DNA from: Diadema setosum
Lineage: Eukaryota; Echinodermata; Echinoidea; Diadematoida; Diadematidae
Direction: 5' to 3'
Length of the DNA stretch: 64,000 nucleotides
NCBI GenBank assembly: GCA_033980235.1
Contig: CM067069.1
Coordinates: forward strand, 33,653,041 to 33,717,040
The notes below the pieces were generated by a model. That model was not told where the DNA came from, made no database searches, and saw only the letters and a program-made list of their open reading frames with translations. Both the position numbers and the translations under genes were made by a program. This document shows positions 23,096-33,229 of this stretch, piece after piece (the stretch's first letter is position 1; each line of letters starts with the position of its first letter).

Positions 23096-24371
23096 GGTTC
23101 CTCCGGTGTTAAGCTTTGGTGGGATGGGTATGACTGGTAAGTTATGCGTATGTGTGTGTGTGTGTGTGTGTATTGTGAGCTGCATGATATGTGATGTGTA
23201 TGATTTGTTGTATGTGTGTGTGTGTGTTTTGTGTGTGTTTGGAGTATAATAATACAATATGTAGAAACTGTGCATGTGTGGTGGTTACATAGTGGTAGTG
23301 GTTTGTTTGTCTGTGCGTATACGTGTGCCTGTATGTTTACGTGTGTATGTGGAATATAGTGGCGCTACTGTGGCAATACAAACGCCTTCAGAGTGTATGA
23401 GCACGTGTTTAAAGAATTCACACCAGCGTTGATCTAAAAATAGTATGGGTGTGTCAACCAAATATCAGCGGTGAGGCGGGCTAGGCGAGAGAGAGACCGA
23501 GAGAAAATACCATATACGAGGGAGGTACCCTCCTCAAATGTTATTTGTCTTTGTTCATTTTTCCCTGCAGTCATTTTCTTCCACAAGTCTTATAAACTAG
23601 AACGTCCATACCACCATTCTTTGTCCCAGAATAGGTTTGGCATGCTTTATGCATGAGCGAATAATTTCCACACGCCGTAAAAAATTTGTCAATCGTTACT
23701 TGATTAATTAGCACAAACGAACTGCCATTGCACACCGCTAATACATACGTAATACAAACAAACACCAACAAACACTCAAACAAACCTCATAATGCAAACA
23801 AACCTCATAATGCAAACAAACCAACTCAACACTTTTTTCCTTGATATTTATTGATTTCATTCATTGACAAATCATTCATAAATCGACCCATTCTGGGTGC
23901 AACATGAACAAAAAAAAGTTACAAATGGCAATTCGAAACAAAAGCAAATCCATGTGTCAATTTATACCACAAACAATCTCACTTCAACATAGATAACTCG
24001 ATTATAGATCAACCCTACTAATAATTTCTTCACGAGAAAGTTTTGACATGTATAGGGCCCTACCAAACCTATATTCCTTGAATATATTGGTTTGGATCAT
24101 GTAACACCTTCTTACTTAAAAGGGCATATACATTAAAAAAACACACAAATATATTACACAAATCTAGAATGAAATCAGTCATAAAAAAACCCACCAACCC
24201 CTCCCCTCCCAAACCGAAACAAATCTAGGGCCTGCATCTATCCTAAATATTAAATCCTACCAACATCCGTCATACCATTTATAACTATCCTTCTTCAAAT
24301 CCAATCCCCAACCCACCAACCCCTGATTAAACAAAACCTAAATCATCTCACACCCACATTCACCGACCCAA

Positions 24372-24411
<40 letters not shown>
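23096..24411. other. No gene seen; TG and CA microsatellites
   Basis: GTGTGTG tracts at 23151-23171 and 23212-23240 and a CA tract at about 24378-24411. Between them is AT-rich sequence with CAAACAAACC repeats near 23755-23825. Nothing else recognised. Confidence 0.5.
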
Positions 24412-24413
<2 letters not shown>

Positions 24414-24529
24414 AGGTTCGTTATTCCGAAGTTTCGTTTTTTTCCGAGGCTTCATTTATCCGAAACACACAATTCCCTATACCTAGTGGTTCGTTGATCC
24501 AAAAATGAAATTCGGAATAACGAACCTTC
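24412..24529. mobile_element. Palindromic MITE, GAAGGTTCGTTATTCCGAA ends
   Basis: A perfect 19 bp inverted pair: GAAGGTTCGTTATTCCGAA at 24412-24430 and its complement at 24511-24529. Decayed part-copies of the same words (CCTTCGGACGAATGAGCCTTCAG) follow to about 24590. It directly follows a CA microsatellite. No target duplication could be fixed. Ends of this style are common in marine invertebrate genomes as I know them. Confidence 0.75.
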
Positions 24530-24590
24530 ATAATAATGACCCTTCGGACGAATGAGCCTTCAGAATAACAAACTTTTGCACTAACGAAAT

Positions 24591-24891
24591 GTAACCCCCT
24601 TCGCACATACCGACGCACACCCGAACCGATACCACATTCCTTCCTGATGAAACGATTTCCCAATGTTGATAAATAAGACATAATGGATGTATGCAGAAAA
24701 GCAGCATCCGCCCGCACGCAAGCTCCACTCCGAATTCATATACAAATCTGCCAAACAAACTCATCTAATTCAAAATTGCTGATAAAATCAATATCAATGT
24801 TTATGCCAGCAACAGCTTACTAGGTATCCCTCCCCACGCGCAGCTAAAAAACACATACGCAAAAACTGACATAATAAACACATTCTTCCAT

Positions 24892-24923
<32 letters not shown>

Positions 24924-25084
24924 AACGGTCACTAAATTATCATGTGCACGCGCACATACACACTTCCTTGAAACCTCACCATGAGTTTTTACATGGCATG
25001 TTTGCATGGATGTAGCCATGTAAGTTATGTGTTAGTATTTCAATGATTATGTCCAGAACGATATTACCCAGCAAAATGTGCTTC
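24591..25084. other. No gene seen; CA microsatellite
   Basis: Includes a CA tract at 24893-24918. No coding or RNA signal found. Confidence 0.45.
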
Positions 25085-25203
25085 GAGGGCGGGCGACAAT
25101 CCGTGTAGGGGGCGACAATCCGTGCCGCCAACACCCGTCACGGATTGTCGCCCCGAGCAGGAGGCGACAATCCGTGTAGGGGCGACAATCCGTGTCGCAA
25201 CAC
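25085..25203. repeat. Uninterrupted GGCGACAATCCGTG unit (empty site)
   Basis: About 119 bp with four GCGACAATCCGTG motifs and one inverted CACGGATTGTCGC, separated by TAGGGG, CCGCCAACACCCGT and CCCGAGCAGGA spacers, ending TGTCGCAACAC. It is the reverse-complement counterpart of 16522-16569 joined to 22905-22967. It lacks the 6.3 kb element and shows a single TC (here GA) at the insertion point. Confidence 0.92.
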
Positions 25204-25637
25204 AAAGTCTCAATAGATCCATTATACTACCAGAGTAACAATGACTTAGAATATGGCGGGCACTCTGTTAGAGTTGAGCGAACATGAATAAGGCGCAGAT
25301 GAAAGTGAAGTGCATAGTCACTGTGTACACAAAATGGTTTACAAATTCAGTGTAGCTCAAATCAGAACTTGTAAAAAAATTATGCATAAAATATCTCACC
25401 AAATACAGCAAAACACAGTTCCAGATTTGGCCACCTGTATCCATTTACGTTACAAAATAGGATGATACACTCGAAAATCTAATATTTCACAGAAATACAG
25501 TGAAAATAACACAAAATGTTACAGCACAAAATAAGAGCATGTCAACCACGCAGGGCGACTCAATGATATATATATATATATATATATATAGACATATATA
25601 TATATATATTTATGTATATATGTCTATATATATGTAT
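25204..25637. other. No gene seen; TA microsatellite before the LTR element
   Basis: AT-rich sequence ending in a TA microsatellite (about 25566-25637), the target of the LTR retrotransposon. The GTAT at 25634-25637 is its left target duplication. Confidence 0.6.
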
Positions 25638-26922
25638 TGTGACGAACTCGCCTTCTCGTCGTGAATTAAGAGAGTGTATTCGACTGTTTGTACAAATGTC
25701 TCCGCGAGCCGTGTCAGGATGGCCGAGTAGGCGGGGTTCGTTTTGTTGCAGTTTACAACGATCCCTTTAAATTATTAAAACTACTAGTCTGTAACGCTTC
25801 CATGTATTATGTTGTGTCAGAAGCAGCTCACTAACACAAGCGGCACACATACCAAGTTCAGCATCACTTAAAGTATGTCACTCCCAAGCGTCACTTGTAG
25901 AGGATGTTAAATTGGTACACTTATTTTGTTACCAACTCTTGCTACCAAGTTCTGCTACCAAGTTTTGTTACCAACTCTGCTACCAACTTTTGCTACCAAC
26001 TCAGTCACGCTAACGTGGAACACCTTTCACAACCATATGGTGGCACAGGTATCGTTGATGGCACGGGGTGCGGTGCTATATCGCACCGTTACCAACTTCC
26101 TCAGGCGACGACTGGAACTTGGATTGGGCACAGGGCATATGCGACAAGTCACATTACCACTATTCCCGAAATCCAACGGTGACGATTGGAACTTGGATTG
26201 GGCACGGACTATGCGACAAGTCACATTACCAATATACCCAGAATCCAACGGCAACGACTGGAACTTGGATTGGGCACGGACTATGCGACAAGTCACATTA
26301 CCATTATACCCCAAATCCAATGACTTGCTAGTTGGTCTTCTCAGGAACATGTGCCACCACTCTCCAAGCTGTTGTACTGTGGTAGAACCCTCAAGAATAC
26401 ACAGTGAAGACAGCAGTTCAGGAACACATGTATTGTTTATTACATAAAGAAGTAAACAGTAGCAACACAGTGGAAAAGTATCATACACGGGCTACTTGTT
26501 GCGGACTATGTCACACAACGGCCAGTTTATATACCTCCCCTCCTATCGCGGAATGAGGACGCAATCCCGCACGGCCGTGAGCGACACAGAAAATACTCGC
26601 AGTACTCCTTCAAATTATTTACAATGTTGGCGTGGTTATTAAATTCGTACAACGATTATACATTTTAGCAGTATCTCTTGTACATGGTTACTTTAATTCG
26701 GCATGTATCATCGGTCTAAACCGGAGTTGGTATTAAAATAATCCAAACTTGTCCATGACAAACAAGTAACCACATATTAGATAATACATGTTTAAACTCA
26801 TAATGATGCATTACCACCTTGAAACGTTTGTCCAACGTTTCGATAGTGTGCCCATTTCTATACTACAGGCTCAATCGATTATGACAAATTATAATCGAAC
26901 GGTTAAATCGAATTTCGTTACA
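25638..26922 (-). repeat. 3' LTR (1285 bp)
   Basis: In element orientation it begins TGTAACGAAATTCG and ends CGAGTTCGTCACA. A TATA box (GTATATAAAC, plus-strand 26524-26533) and an AATAAA signal (minus strand, about 26434-26440) suggest a U3 of about 400 bp, a short R, and a long U5. Within U5 are TACCAA hexamer repeats (25929-26000) and three units of about 72-74 bp starting GGAACTTGGATTGGGCAC at 26114, 26188 and 26260. A tRNA-Leu-like stretch is at 25713-25728. Confidence 0.93.
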
Positions 26923-26940
26923 TGGCTTCCCTCCCCATGC
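26923..26940 (-). promoter_or_regulatory. Polypurine tract
   Basis: On the minus strand the bases just before the 3' LTR read GCATGGGGAGGGAAGCCA, a purine-rich run at the position where plus-strand DNA synthesis is primed in LTR retrotransposons. It confirms the minus-strand direction. Confidence 0.8.
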
Positions 26941-27223
26941 AGGCTTCGTCCCTGGAGCCGAACACATAGAGAGCAAAAAGTGACAACAAAAATATACTAC
27001 TAAAAACATTATTGAACGTTTTGTTCCTTTACAAAACTCTACGTACAGTCCATAGCAACGTTATGAGACAACTACAGTCTTGTAGTTCAAAGCTGTCCTA
27101 TTGTCATATAGACTAATTGTTCGTCAGAATCTCATCTTTTAAGAGTTCAACAGTCTCTTCATTTGATTTCCTGACCGGGCTGCTCCCTTGCAGCAGACAG
27201 GTCGACACGAGAAATGTCACATT

Positions 27224-29350
27224 TCACCCTGGCATGGTGTGCCAGAATGAATCCGATGTATGACGAGAGGAACGGGCGTGCCCCAACGGAGAGCGGCTCC
27301 TCGATCGGGGTAGATAATCAGGTGGTCTTCCCGGTGACCGAGAATAGCGTGCAGGTGAGGAAGAGTCGTCACACCGGCGATGTCCACTAGGTAGCTTTCC
27401 CGCAACCACTGGTGTTGTCGCGCTGACGCTGACACGTGTCCTTGCTCGGCCTGTAGAGAACACCTCTGAGTCGTCTCTCAGAAGCTGGTATGCCGATGAA
27501 TTGCTTTCTGGGGGAGTTTCTGTCCAACTGCATTGACAGAAGTCCACCAGATGTGGCGGCACACGATTCTGAGATATGCCTTCGTCGAGAGGCGTGGTCT
27601 CCGTGTCGTCCTCAGCAAGGCTGGTCAGGTTGGCTACCTCTGTTCCTTTTACCAATGTTGGTGCTGTCGTTGCTGCACATTTCTGTCTCTCATTGTTTAT
27701 ACATGGGAGAGATACCCATGGCGTATGCAGCTGCATGTTCTCGAAGTCGAGCGTGGTTTCCAGACCAATCAAGAGATCCAGACCAAGGATGCCCTCAGCA
27801 CTTATGTCAGCTACTACCAAGTCAACATGGCACAAGCAGGAGCCAAGCTGAAGTTCCATGGTTGCATGTCCCTTTGTCTTCAACCGAGATCCATCTGCTT
27901 GACGAACGATGCTTGTCACTGGTTCAAGTGGTGGCTTTCGCTCGGGTCTCATTCGCAGGTACATTCCTTCTGACACATATGACTGCGATGCACCACTGTT
28001 TACCAGAAACATCACCTCCTGCCCATTCATGTTCAATTTCACGTACAGTCCTTTCTGGAACGTGGATGACAGAAGTGGAGTTCTGGAACTAGGTAGTGGC
28101 GGTTGAGATGTCCCTGGTTCGGGTGCCTTTCTGGCTGGTGTGCACCCGTCGTCTGGAGGATTCATACCCTCCTTGGATGTGTCCTTCTTGTTGTCAGAAG
28201 GCTGTCTATCCTCCTTCTGTTCGCTTTTAGGGAGTGTCTCAGTCTTTAATGCCAAGTCGTTTCTCGGCACTGGCGCTGGTTGCTCCTTCTCCCTCTTCTT
28301 TATTAGATCGCTGACTGCTTCGATCATGAGAGTGGTGCTATTTTCAGACACCCCCATGGGTTTGTCAGCAGTGTCTTCATCCTTCACAGCCACGTCTTGT
28401 TCTTCTTCCTGTGACAACAAGACCCGGTTATACTGTCGACGGTCACTCTCCATCCGCATGAAGGCTTCTGTGTTGAGAGCAGCTTGGATTGCCTCATCGA
28501 GCGTACGAGGCTGAGCCCGGAAGAGGCCGATTCTGATATCCAAGTCAACTATTGCATCGAGAAAGTGACCTCGAGCCAATTTATCTTGGCCCGCTTCCTC
28601 GAATTCAGGATATGCCATGGATGTAAGCTCGCGAATGCTCTGTCCAAGCTCCTGCAAACTTTCCTTCGGTCTGCGTCGTCTGGTACGCAGTTCTGCCAGG
28701 AATACTTCTGAATGCGAAACAGGTCCAAAGCGGTGCTTCAGGCGGTTCACGAGTTCTTGGTACGTCAACTGACGTCCCGTCTGCTGTGCTAGTACTTTGA
28801 CAGCAGCTCCTTTCAAGCTGGCAGCCAAATATTGAAGAGCTTCCACTTCCGTCCAGCGGTTAACTCCAGCGCAAGCTTCGAAATGGCAAAGATAGTCCAG
28901 CACGGGTCCTTTGCCATCATATCTATCTGGTATGACAGCCGGCTGGTTGCTTCTGTTGGTCTGAACATCATAATGACGTCGCTGGTTCGGACCAAACTGG
29001 TGTGGCATTACATCTGGTTGTCCTCCAAATGTAACAGGCTGGTCACTTGTACGAGATGAATGCGACTGCTGCATTGGAATTTGATGCTGCTGAGGTAGTA
29101 GCTTTGCCGATGGCGGAGCTGACAACTCCACCTCTCTATTCGCATCTCCAAACAGCTGAGGTGACACCACTGGTGAGGGTGGCAGTGACGACTGGTTAGG
29201 GCGCCCTCCAAGTGTCATCGGTGAGCAGCGTAAGTTAGAAACTACTCCAGTTTGTTTGCGCACCGACTCTGACACCTGAGCAATCAAGTCGTCGATTTCG
29301 CTAATCTTGCTCTCCAGCAATGGCGTTTCGCGTGCCATAGTGAAAAACAC
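27224..29350 (-). CDS. Gag-protease-like polyprotein of the LTR element
   Basis: A 708-codon uninterrupted frame starting 58 bp inside the 5' LTR. Residues about 135-300 (IPDRYDGKGPVLDYLCHFE, LKGAAVKVL, LAELRTRRRRPKESLQELGQSIRELTSMAYPEF, RGHFLDAIVDLDIR) match the Ty3/mag-type Gag capsid domain that packages element RNA. A charged linker (310-430) has no CCHC knuckle. Residues about 430-540 resemble a retropepsin: FLVNSGASQSYVS (448-460), then ILGLDLL (521-527). The catalytic motif normally reads DSG or DTG; here Asp is Asn451, predicting no protease activity. HLVDFCQCS...LLRDDSEVFSTG (600-634) is the usual lead-in to RT, but no RT follows; the last 75 residues are out of family and probably follow a deletion or frame change. 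Confidence 0.88.
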   Translation of the reverse strand: MFFTMARETPLLESKISEIDDLIAQVSESVRKQTGVVSNLRCSPMTLGGRPNQSSLPPSPVVSPQLFGDANREVELSAPPSAKLLPQQHQIPMQQSHSSRTSDQPVTFGGQPDVMPHQFGPNQRRHYDVQTNRSNQPAVIPDRYDGKGPVLDYLCHFEACAGVNRWTEVEALQYLAASLKGAAVKVLAQQTGRQLTYQELVNRLKHRFGPVSHSEVFLAELRTRRRRPKESLQELGQSIRELTSMAYPEFEEAGQDKLARGHFLDAIVDLDIRIGLFRAQPRTLDEAIQAALNTEAFMRMESDRRQYNRVLLSQEEEQDVAVKDEDTADKPMGVSENSTTLMIEAVSDLIKKREKEQPAPVPRNDLALKTETLPKSEQKEDRQPSDNKKDTSKEGMNPPDDGCTPARKAPEPGTSQPPLPSSRTPLLSSTFQKGLYVKLNMNGQEVMFLVNSGASQSYVSEGMYLRMRPERKPPLEPVTSIVRQADGSRLKTKGHATMELQLGSCLCHVDLVVADISAEGILGLDLLIGLETTLDFENMQLHTPWVSLPCINNERQKCAATTAPTLVKGTEVANLTSLAEDDTETTPLDEGISQNRVPPHLVDFCQCSWTETPPESNSSAYQLLRDDSEVFSTGRARTRVSVSATTPVVAGKLPSGHRRCDDSSSPARYSRSPGRPPDYLPRSRSRSPLGHARSSRHTSDSFWHTMPG

Positions 29351-29389
29351 AGTTAACTACACTAATTCATACAAAAGTTACAAATAGGG

Positions 29390-29407
29390 ATCCCACTCCT
29401 GACACCA
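29390..29407 (-). promoter_or_regulatory. Primer-binding site for tRNA-Leu
   Basis: The + strand reads ATCCCACTCCTGACACCA, equal to the 3' end of animal tRNA-Leu(CAG) including CCA as I remember it. The element RNA is the complement, starting TGGTGTCAGGAG two bases after the 5' LTR. All 18 positions agree. Confidence 0.85.
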
Positions 29408-29409
29408 TG

Positions 29410-30694
29410 TGTGACGAACTCGCCTTCTCGTCGTGAATTAAGAGAGTGTATTCGACTGTTTGTACAAATGTCTCCGCGAGCGGTGTCAGGATGGCCGAGT
29501 AGGCGGGGTTCGTTTTGTTGCAGTTTACAACGATCCCTTTAAATTATTAAAACTACTAGTCTGTAACGCTTCCATGTATTATGTTGTGTCAGAAGCAGCT
29601 CACTAACACAAGCGGCACACATACCAAGTTCAGCATCACTTAAAGTATGTCACTCCCAAGCGTCACTTGTAGAGGATGTTAAATTGGTACACTTATTTTG
29701 TTACCAACTCTTGCTACCAAGTTCTGCTACCAAGTTTTGTTACCAACTCTGCTACCAACTTTTGCTACCAACTCAGTCACGCTAACGTGGAACACCTTTC
29801 ACAACCATATGGTGGCACAGGTATCGTTGATGGCACGGGGTAAAGTGCTATATCGCACCGTTACCAACTTCCTCAGGCGACGACTGGAACTTGGATTGGG
29901 CACAGGGCATATGCGACAAGTCACATTACCACTATTCCCGAAATCCAACGGTGACGATTGGAACTTGGATTGGGCACGGACTATGCGACAAGTCACATTA
30001 CCAATATACCCGGAATCCAACGGCAACGACTGGAACTTGGATTGGGCACGGACTATGCGACAAGTCACATTACCATTATACCCGAAATTCAATGACTTGC
30101 TAGTTGGTCTTCTCAGGAACATGTGCCACCACTCTCCAAGCTGTTGTACTGTGGTAGAACCCTCAAGAAGACACAGTGAAGACAGCAGTTCAGGAACACA
30201 TGTATAATTTATTACATAAAGAAGTAAACAGTAGCAACACATTGGAAATGTATCATACACGGGCTACTTGTTGCGAACTATGTCACACAACGGCCAGTTT
30301 ATATACCTCCCCTCCTATCGCGTAATGAGGAGGCAATCCCGCACGGCCGTGAGCGAGGCAGAAAATACTCGCAGTACTCGTTCAAATTATTTACAATGTT
30401 GGCGTGGTTATTAAATTCGTACAACGATTATACATTTTAGCAGTATCTCTTGTACATGGTTACTTTAATTCGGCATGTATCATCGGTCTAAACCGGAGTT
30501 GGTATTAAAATAATCCAAACTTGTCCATGACAAACAAGTAACCACATATTAGATAATACATGTTTAAACTCATAATGATGCATTACCACCTTGAAACGTT
30601 TGTCCAACGTTTCGATAGTGTGCCCATTTCTATACTACAGGCACAATCGATTATGACAAATTATAATCGAACGGTTAAATCGAATTTCGTTACA
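29410..30694 (-). repeat. 5' LTR (1285 bp)
   Basis: Same architecture and length as the copy at 25638, including the TATA box (GTATATAAAC, plus-strand about 30298-30305), AATAAA (about 30206-30212), TACCAA repeats, three 72-74 bp units and the tRNA-Leu-like stretch (29485-29500). In element orientation it drives transcription toward lower coordinates. Confidence 0.93.
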
Positions 30695-30718
30695 GTATAT
30701 ATATTATATAGACATATA

Positions 30719-31028
30719 TTTGCTATGCCAAACGCGCACATACACACTGCGCGGTTACCATGCACTGTGGCAGCAACTACCAGTAGTCTAGACGCATTCC
30801 ATCACAAGCAGGTTAGTTCTGAAATCCGTCCGACCAGGAGCAGACGTATACCCTTGTGTGTATGTTCTGCTTCAGAAACGGATTTTTAATCTAACATCAC
30901 ATCGCATCCTGGTCGCTGATGAAGAATGCGATGACTAACCTGTTTGGTGTCTTGTTTCTAAAACATGCGCTTAATTTCCTCGCCAGGATAAAGCGTTTTA
31001 ATAATGCCATGTTAGGTTTTAATCTCAT
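30719..31028 (+). repeat. 310 bp unit, copy A (without MITE)
   Basis: Starts TTGCTATGCCAAACGCGCAC and ends GTTAGGTTTTAATCTCAT. The same sequence recurs as 31422-31484 plus 32933-33156, where a MITE splits it. Relative to copy B it has an extra block of about 20 bp (GGATTTTTAATCTAACATCA) at 30880-30900. It carries one copy of the conserved fold described at 30809. Confidence 0.9.
30809..30942 (+). ncRNA. Candidate structured RNA or DNA fold, instance 1
   Basis: Outer arms CAGGTTAGT (30809-30817) and ACTAACCTG (30934-30942). Inside are a hairpin AGCAGACGTATAC / GTGTATGTTCTGCT (30838-30872) and a stem CATCGCAT / ATGCGATG (30900-30907 with 30926-30933) whose loop holds CCTGGTCGCTGATGAAGA. The inner stem and loop correspond to instance 3 at 34715 with a different stem sequence. 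No transcription evidence is available. It resembles a ribozyme-sized domain but is not a canonical hammerhead. Confidence 0.45.
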
Positions 31029-31044
31029 TCACTTCTGTTCGTTA

Positions 31045-31165
31045 TTGATCAGTGACTACCAGGAAAGGCTGGTTGACTATCAGGTAAAGTCTGATTGACT
31101 ATCAGGAAAAGTCTGATTGACTACGGGAAAGACCGTTGACTATCAGGAAAGTCTGATACAGTTTT
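31045..31165. repeat. Short tandem repeat, unit near 25-27 bp
   Basis: GACTACCAGGAAAGGCTGGTT is followed by four variants of GACTATCAGGAAAGTCTGATT. It directly follows copy A of the 310 bp unit. Confidence 0.75.
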
Positions 31166-31421
31166 CCATCACGGACAAGGCACAACTACTGGCTGGGATG
31201 TCTCTATGGGGGCCGGAGGTGTGAGTTTGCGTCAGTGAAAGACAAGATGAGGTGGGTCTCTGAACCGTTTATCTTCGTGATAGTAAATCGGAGCATGACG
31301 TTGGCAATGTAAGTCCATTGAAAAGCTATCAGGGATTCATATTTGTCATGTTTTTTTAACACTGATTTCATCCTTTCATCTTTGGCTCTTCGTGGAGGGA
31401 ACCAGTCCATGGATGCGTCGT
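31166..31421. other. Spacer between unit copies
   Basis: No recognised gene. A minus-strand frame of 80 codons at 31204-31446 has no family signature. Confidence 0.4.
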
Positions 31422-31484
31422 TGCTATGCCAAACGCGCACATACACACTGCGCGGTTACCATGCACTGTGGCAGCAACTACCAG

Positions 31485-32929
31485 GGGTGGTATTCTGAGA
31501 CTGTTTTATCTCTGTTGTAAGTCTGTTGTAACAAATCGGTATTCTGAACACCGTTTTATCTCTGTTGTAACTTCTGTTGTAACTTCTGTTGTAACTAGTG
31601 TTTTATCTTGCGCACTCTTTGCCTGCGTATACCATTGTCTTAGGATATGCGCACGCGCGTAACAGTGGGCGCAAACCTACGCACCCATTGGATTACACGG
31701 TATTCTGAAAACTGTTTTATCTTCTGTTGTAAGTCATGCCCCGTGCAAATTTATGCTTCTGAGATAAAACAGGGTGAAAGGTGTTTTAACTCCGTTGTAA
31801 CTTTCGCGTAAACTTGTGTTAGATAGTGAGATAATTCATTAACTCAATATTGTGGTATGCGAGTTCAAAATAAGAAAGATATAAAAAAATAAAAACAATG
31901 TATGTACAGAAAGGCAAGAGATATAGCAGTTTGACAAAATGTAAACTCATTCCACAATACAAAATTTGGTAACAGTAACATTGCAAGTACATACGGGTAG
32001 CATACTGTAATTATGCACATAGATAAAATCACAAACACATGAACAGAAAGGTTACCGGCACCGTCGGCAGTTTGTTTTAAGCACTATTCATTTCAGAAAT
32101 ATCTTTCAAAATATTAAACATTTTTTTCATATGATTTCATTATCTTCACCAATATGAATTCATTAGTAGTACCTTTGGGTGTTTCAAAAATATTTATTGC
32201 TGGGAATGACGCAAATCATAAGAAAAGTATTAGAAGTTTAAGGTTCCATGATGTAATTTGGCGTGATGTATTGATCTCCAAGAGATATCTTGTGAAGATA
32301 GTGACAACAACAACAACAATACTAATACATTGTACTTCTACTACTACTAATAATGATAATGATAATAATAATAACATGGCATTGCAAGGGCTTAACCTCA
32401 TTTAGAAGCGTTTAGTTCCCCATAAACCATGAAATTTGGGTTCCTCTTATAAACGCCAGATATCTTCTTATTTTTTAAACAAAATTTCAAATAAAAGACT
32501 CAATCGGAGATAGCTTTGCGAATCCTCTACCGCACCAACTATACGGCAAAACCAGTAAGAAGGCATAATGATCAAGCTTCTGTTGTAACTTTACTTTATC
32601 TCTGGCTCTCTTTACCTGCGCATGCCATTGTCCTATTTGTGCGCACGCCAGAGAAAGAGCGCTTGTTAAAACGCGCGGAGTTAAGCAAGGCGCAGTTGCC
32701 CAAGGGAGCAATCTTATTGGTTGAAATGTCTTAGATTCTACTTCTAACAATATTTCCTATTGGATATGATTATTGCGATGGGCGTGGTCATCATGACTTA
32801 CAACACCGTTAAAACAGTTTTCAGAATACCGATTTACAACTGTTTTAGCGGTGTTGTAACTCACAGACTTACAACACAAGTTACAACACAAGTTACAACA
32901 GAGATAAAACGGTGTTCAGAATACCACCC
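31485..32929. mobile_element. Harbinger-like MITE, 1445 bp, CAG target duplication
   Basis: Left end GGGTGGTATTCTGA and right end TCAGAATACCACCC. Inverted similarity continues with ACCGTTTTATCTCTGTTGTAAC words, which also repeat as short direct tandems (CTTCTGTTGTAA). CAG flanks both sides (31482-31484, 32930-32932); copy A of the host unit has CAG once at the same place, confirming a 3 bp duplication. CWG or TWA 3 bp duplications and GG-starting ends are characteristic of PIF/Harbinger. The interior has no transposase. Confidence 0.92.
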
Positions 32930-32957
32930 CAGTAGTCTAGACGCATTCCATCACAAG

Positions 32958-33070
32958 CAGGTTAGTTCTGAAATCCGTCCGACCAGGAGCAGACGTATAC
33001 CCTTGTGTGTATGTTCTGCTTCAGAAACATCGCATCCTGGTCGCTGATGAAGAATGCGATGACTAACCTG
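32958..33070 (+). ncRNA. Candidate structured RNA or DNA fold, instance 2
   Basis: Same sequence as instance 1 without its extra 20 bp. The outer arms are CAGGTTAGT at 32958-32966 and ACTAACCTG at 33062-33070. It lies 160 bp upstream of the LINE coding segment, so it may be that element's 5' region. Confidence 0.45.
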
Positions 33071-33154
33071 TTTGGTGTCTTGTTTCTAAAACATGCGCTT
33101 AATTTCCTCGCCAGGATAAAGCGTTTTAATAATGCCATGTTAGGTTTTAATCTC

Positions 33155-33156
<2 letters not shown>

Positions 33157-33202
<46 letters not shown>

Positions 33203-33229
33203 CTGCTAGATAAAAGTGTGCTGTCTGGA
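33157..33229. repeat. TA microsatellite
   Basis: An ATATAT run at about 33157-33198 between the 310 bp unit and the LINE fragment. The residues IYIYIY in the overlapping frame come from it. Confidence 0.9.

Larger units (their letters stand above)
25638..30694 (-). mobile_element. Ty3-like LTR retrotransposon, complete ends, no RT or integrase
   Basis: Two 1285 bp direct LTRs (25638-26922 and 29410-30694) with TG...CA ends differ at roughly 20 positions by eye, about 98 percent identity, so the insertion is fairly recent. The flanking GTAT at 25634-25637 and 30695-30698 is a 4 bp target duplication. A primer-binding site and a polypurine tract on the minus strand set the direction. The 2487 bp interior encodes one Gag-protease-like frame; the roughly 3 kb expected for RT, RNase H and integrase is absent. 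It must depend on a helper for movement. Confidence 0.94.
31422..33156 (+). repeat. 310 bp unit, copy B, split by a MITE
   Basis: Left part 31422-31484 and right part 32933-33156 together reproduce copy A at 30719-31028. The right part runs directly into a TA microsatellite (33160-33198) and then the LINE C-terminal frame. Instance 2 of the fold is inside it. Confidence 0.88.

Noticed and set aside
25713..25740. A tRNA-Leu gene in the LTR
   Set aside because: Only the first 16 bases and short later pieces match; no cloverleaf can form, so it is treated as a fragment.
27490..28711. Plus-strand frames of up to 200 codons opposite the Gag frame
   Set aside because: Antisense shadows of the Gag-protease frame; no domain is recognisable.
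33005..33229. N-terminal 75 codons of the frame leading into the RLE LINE
   Set aside because: They translate the 310 bp unit and a TA microsatellite, not LINE protein.
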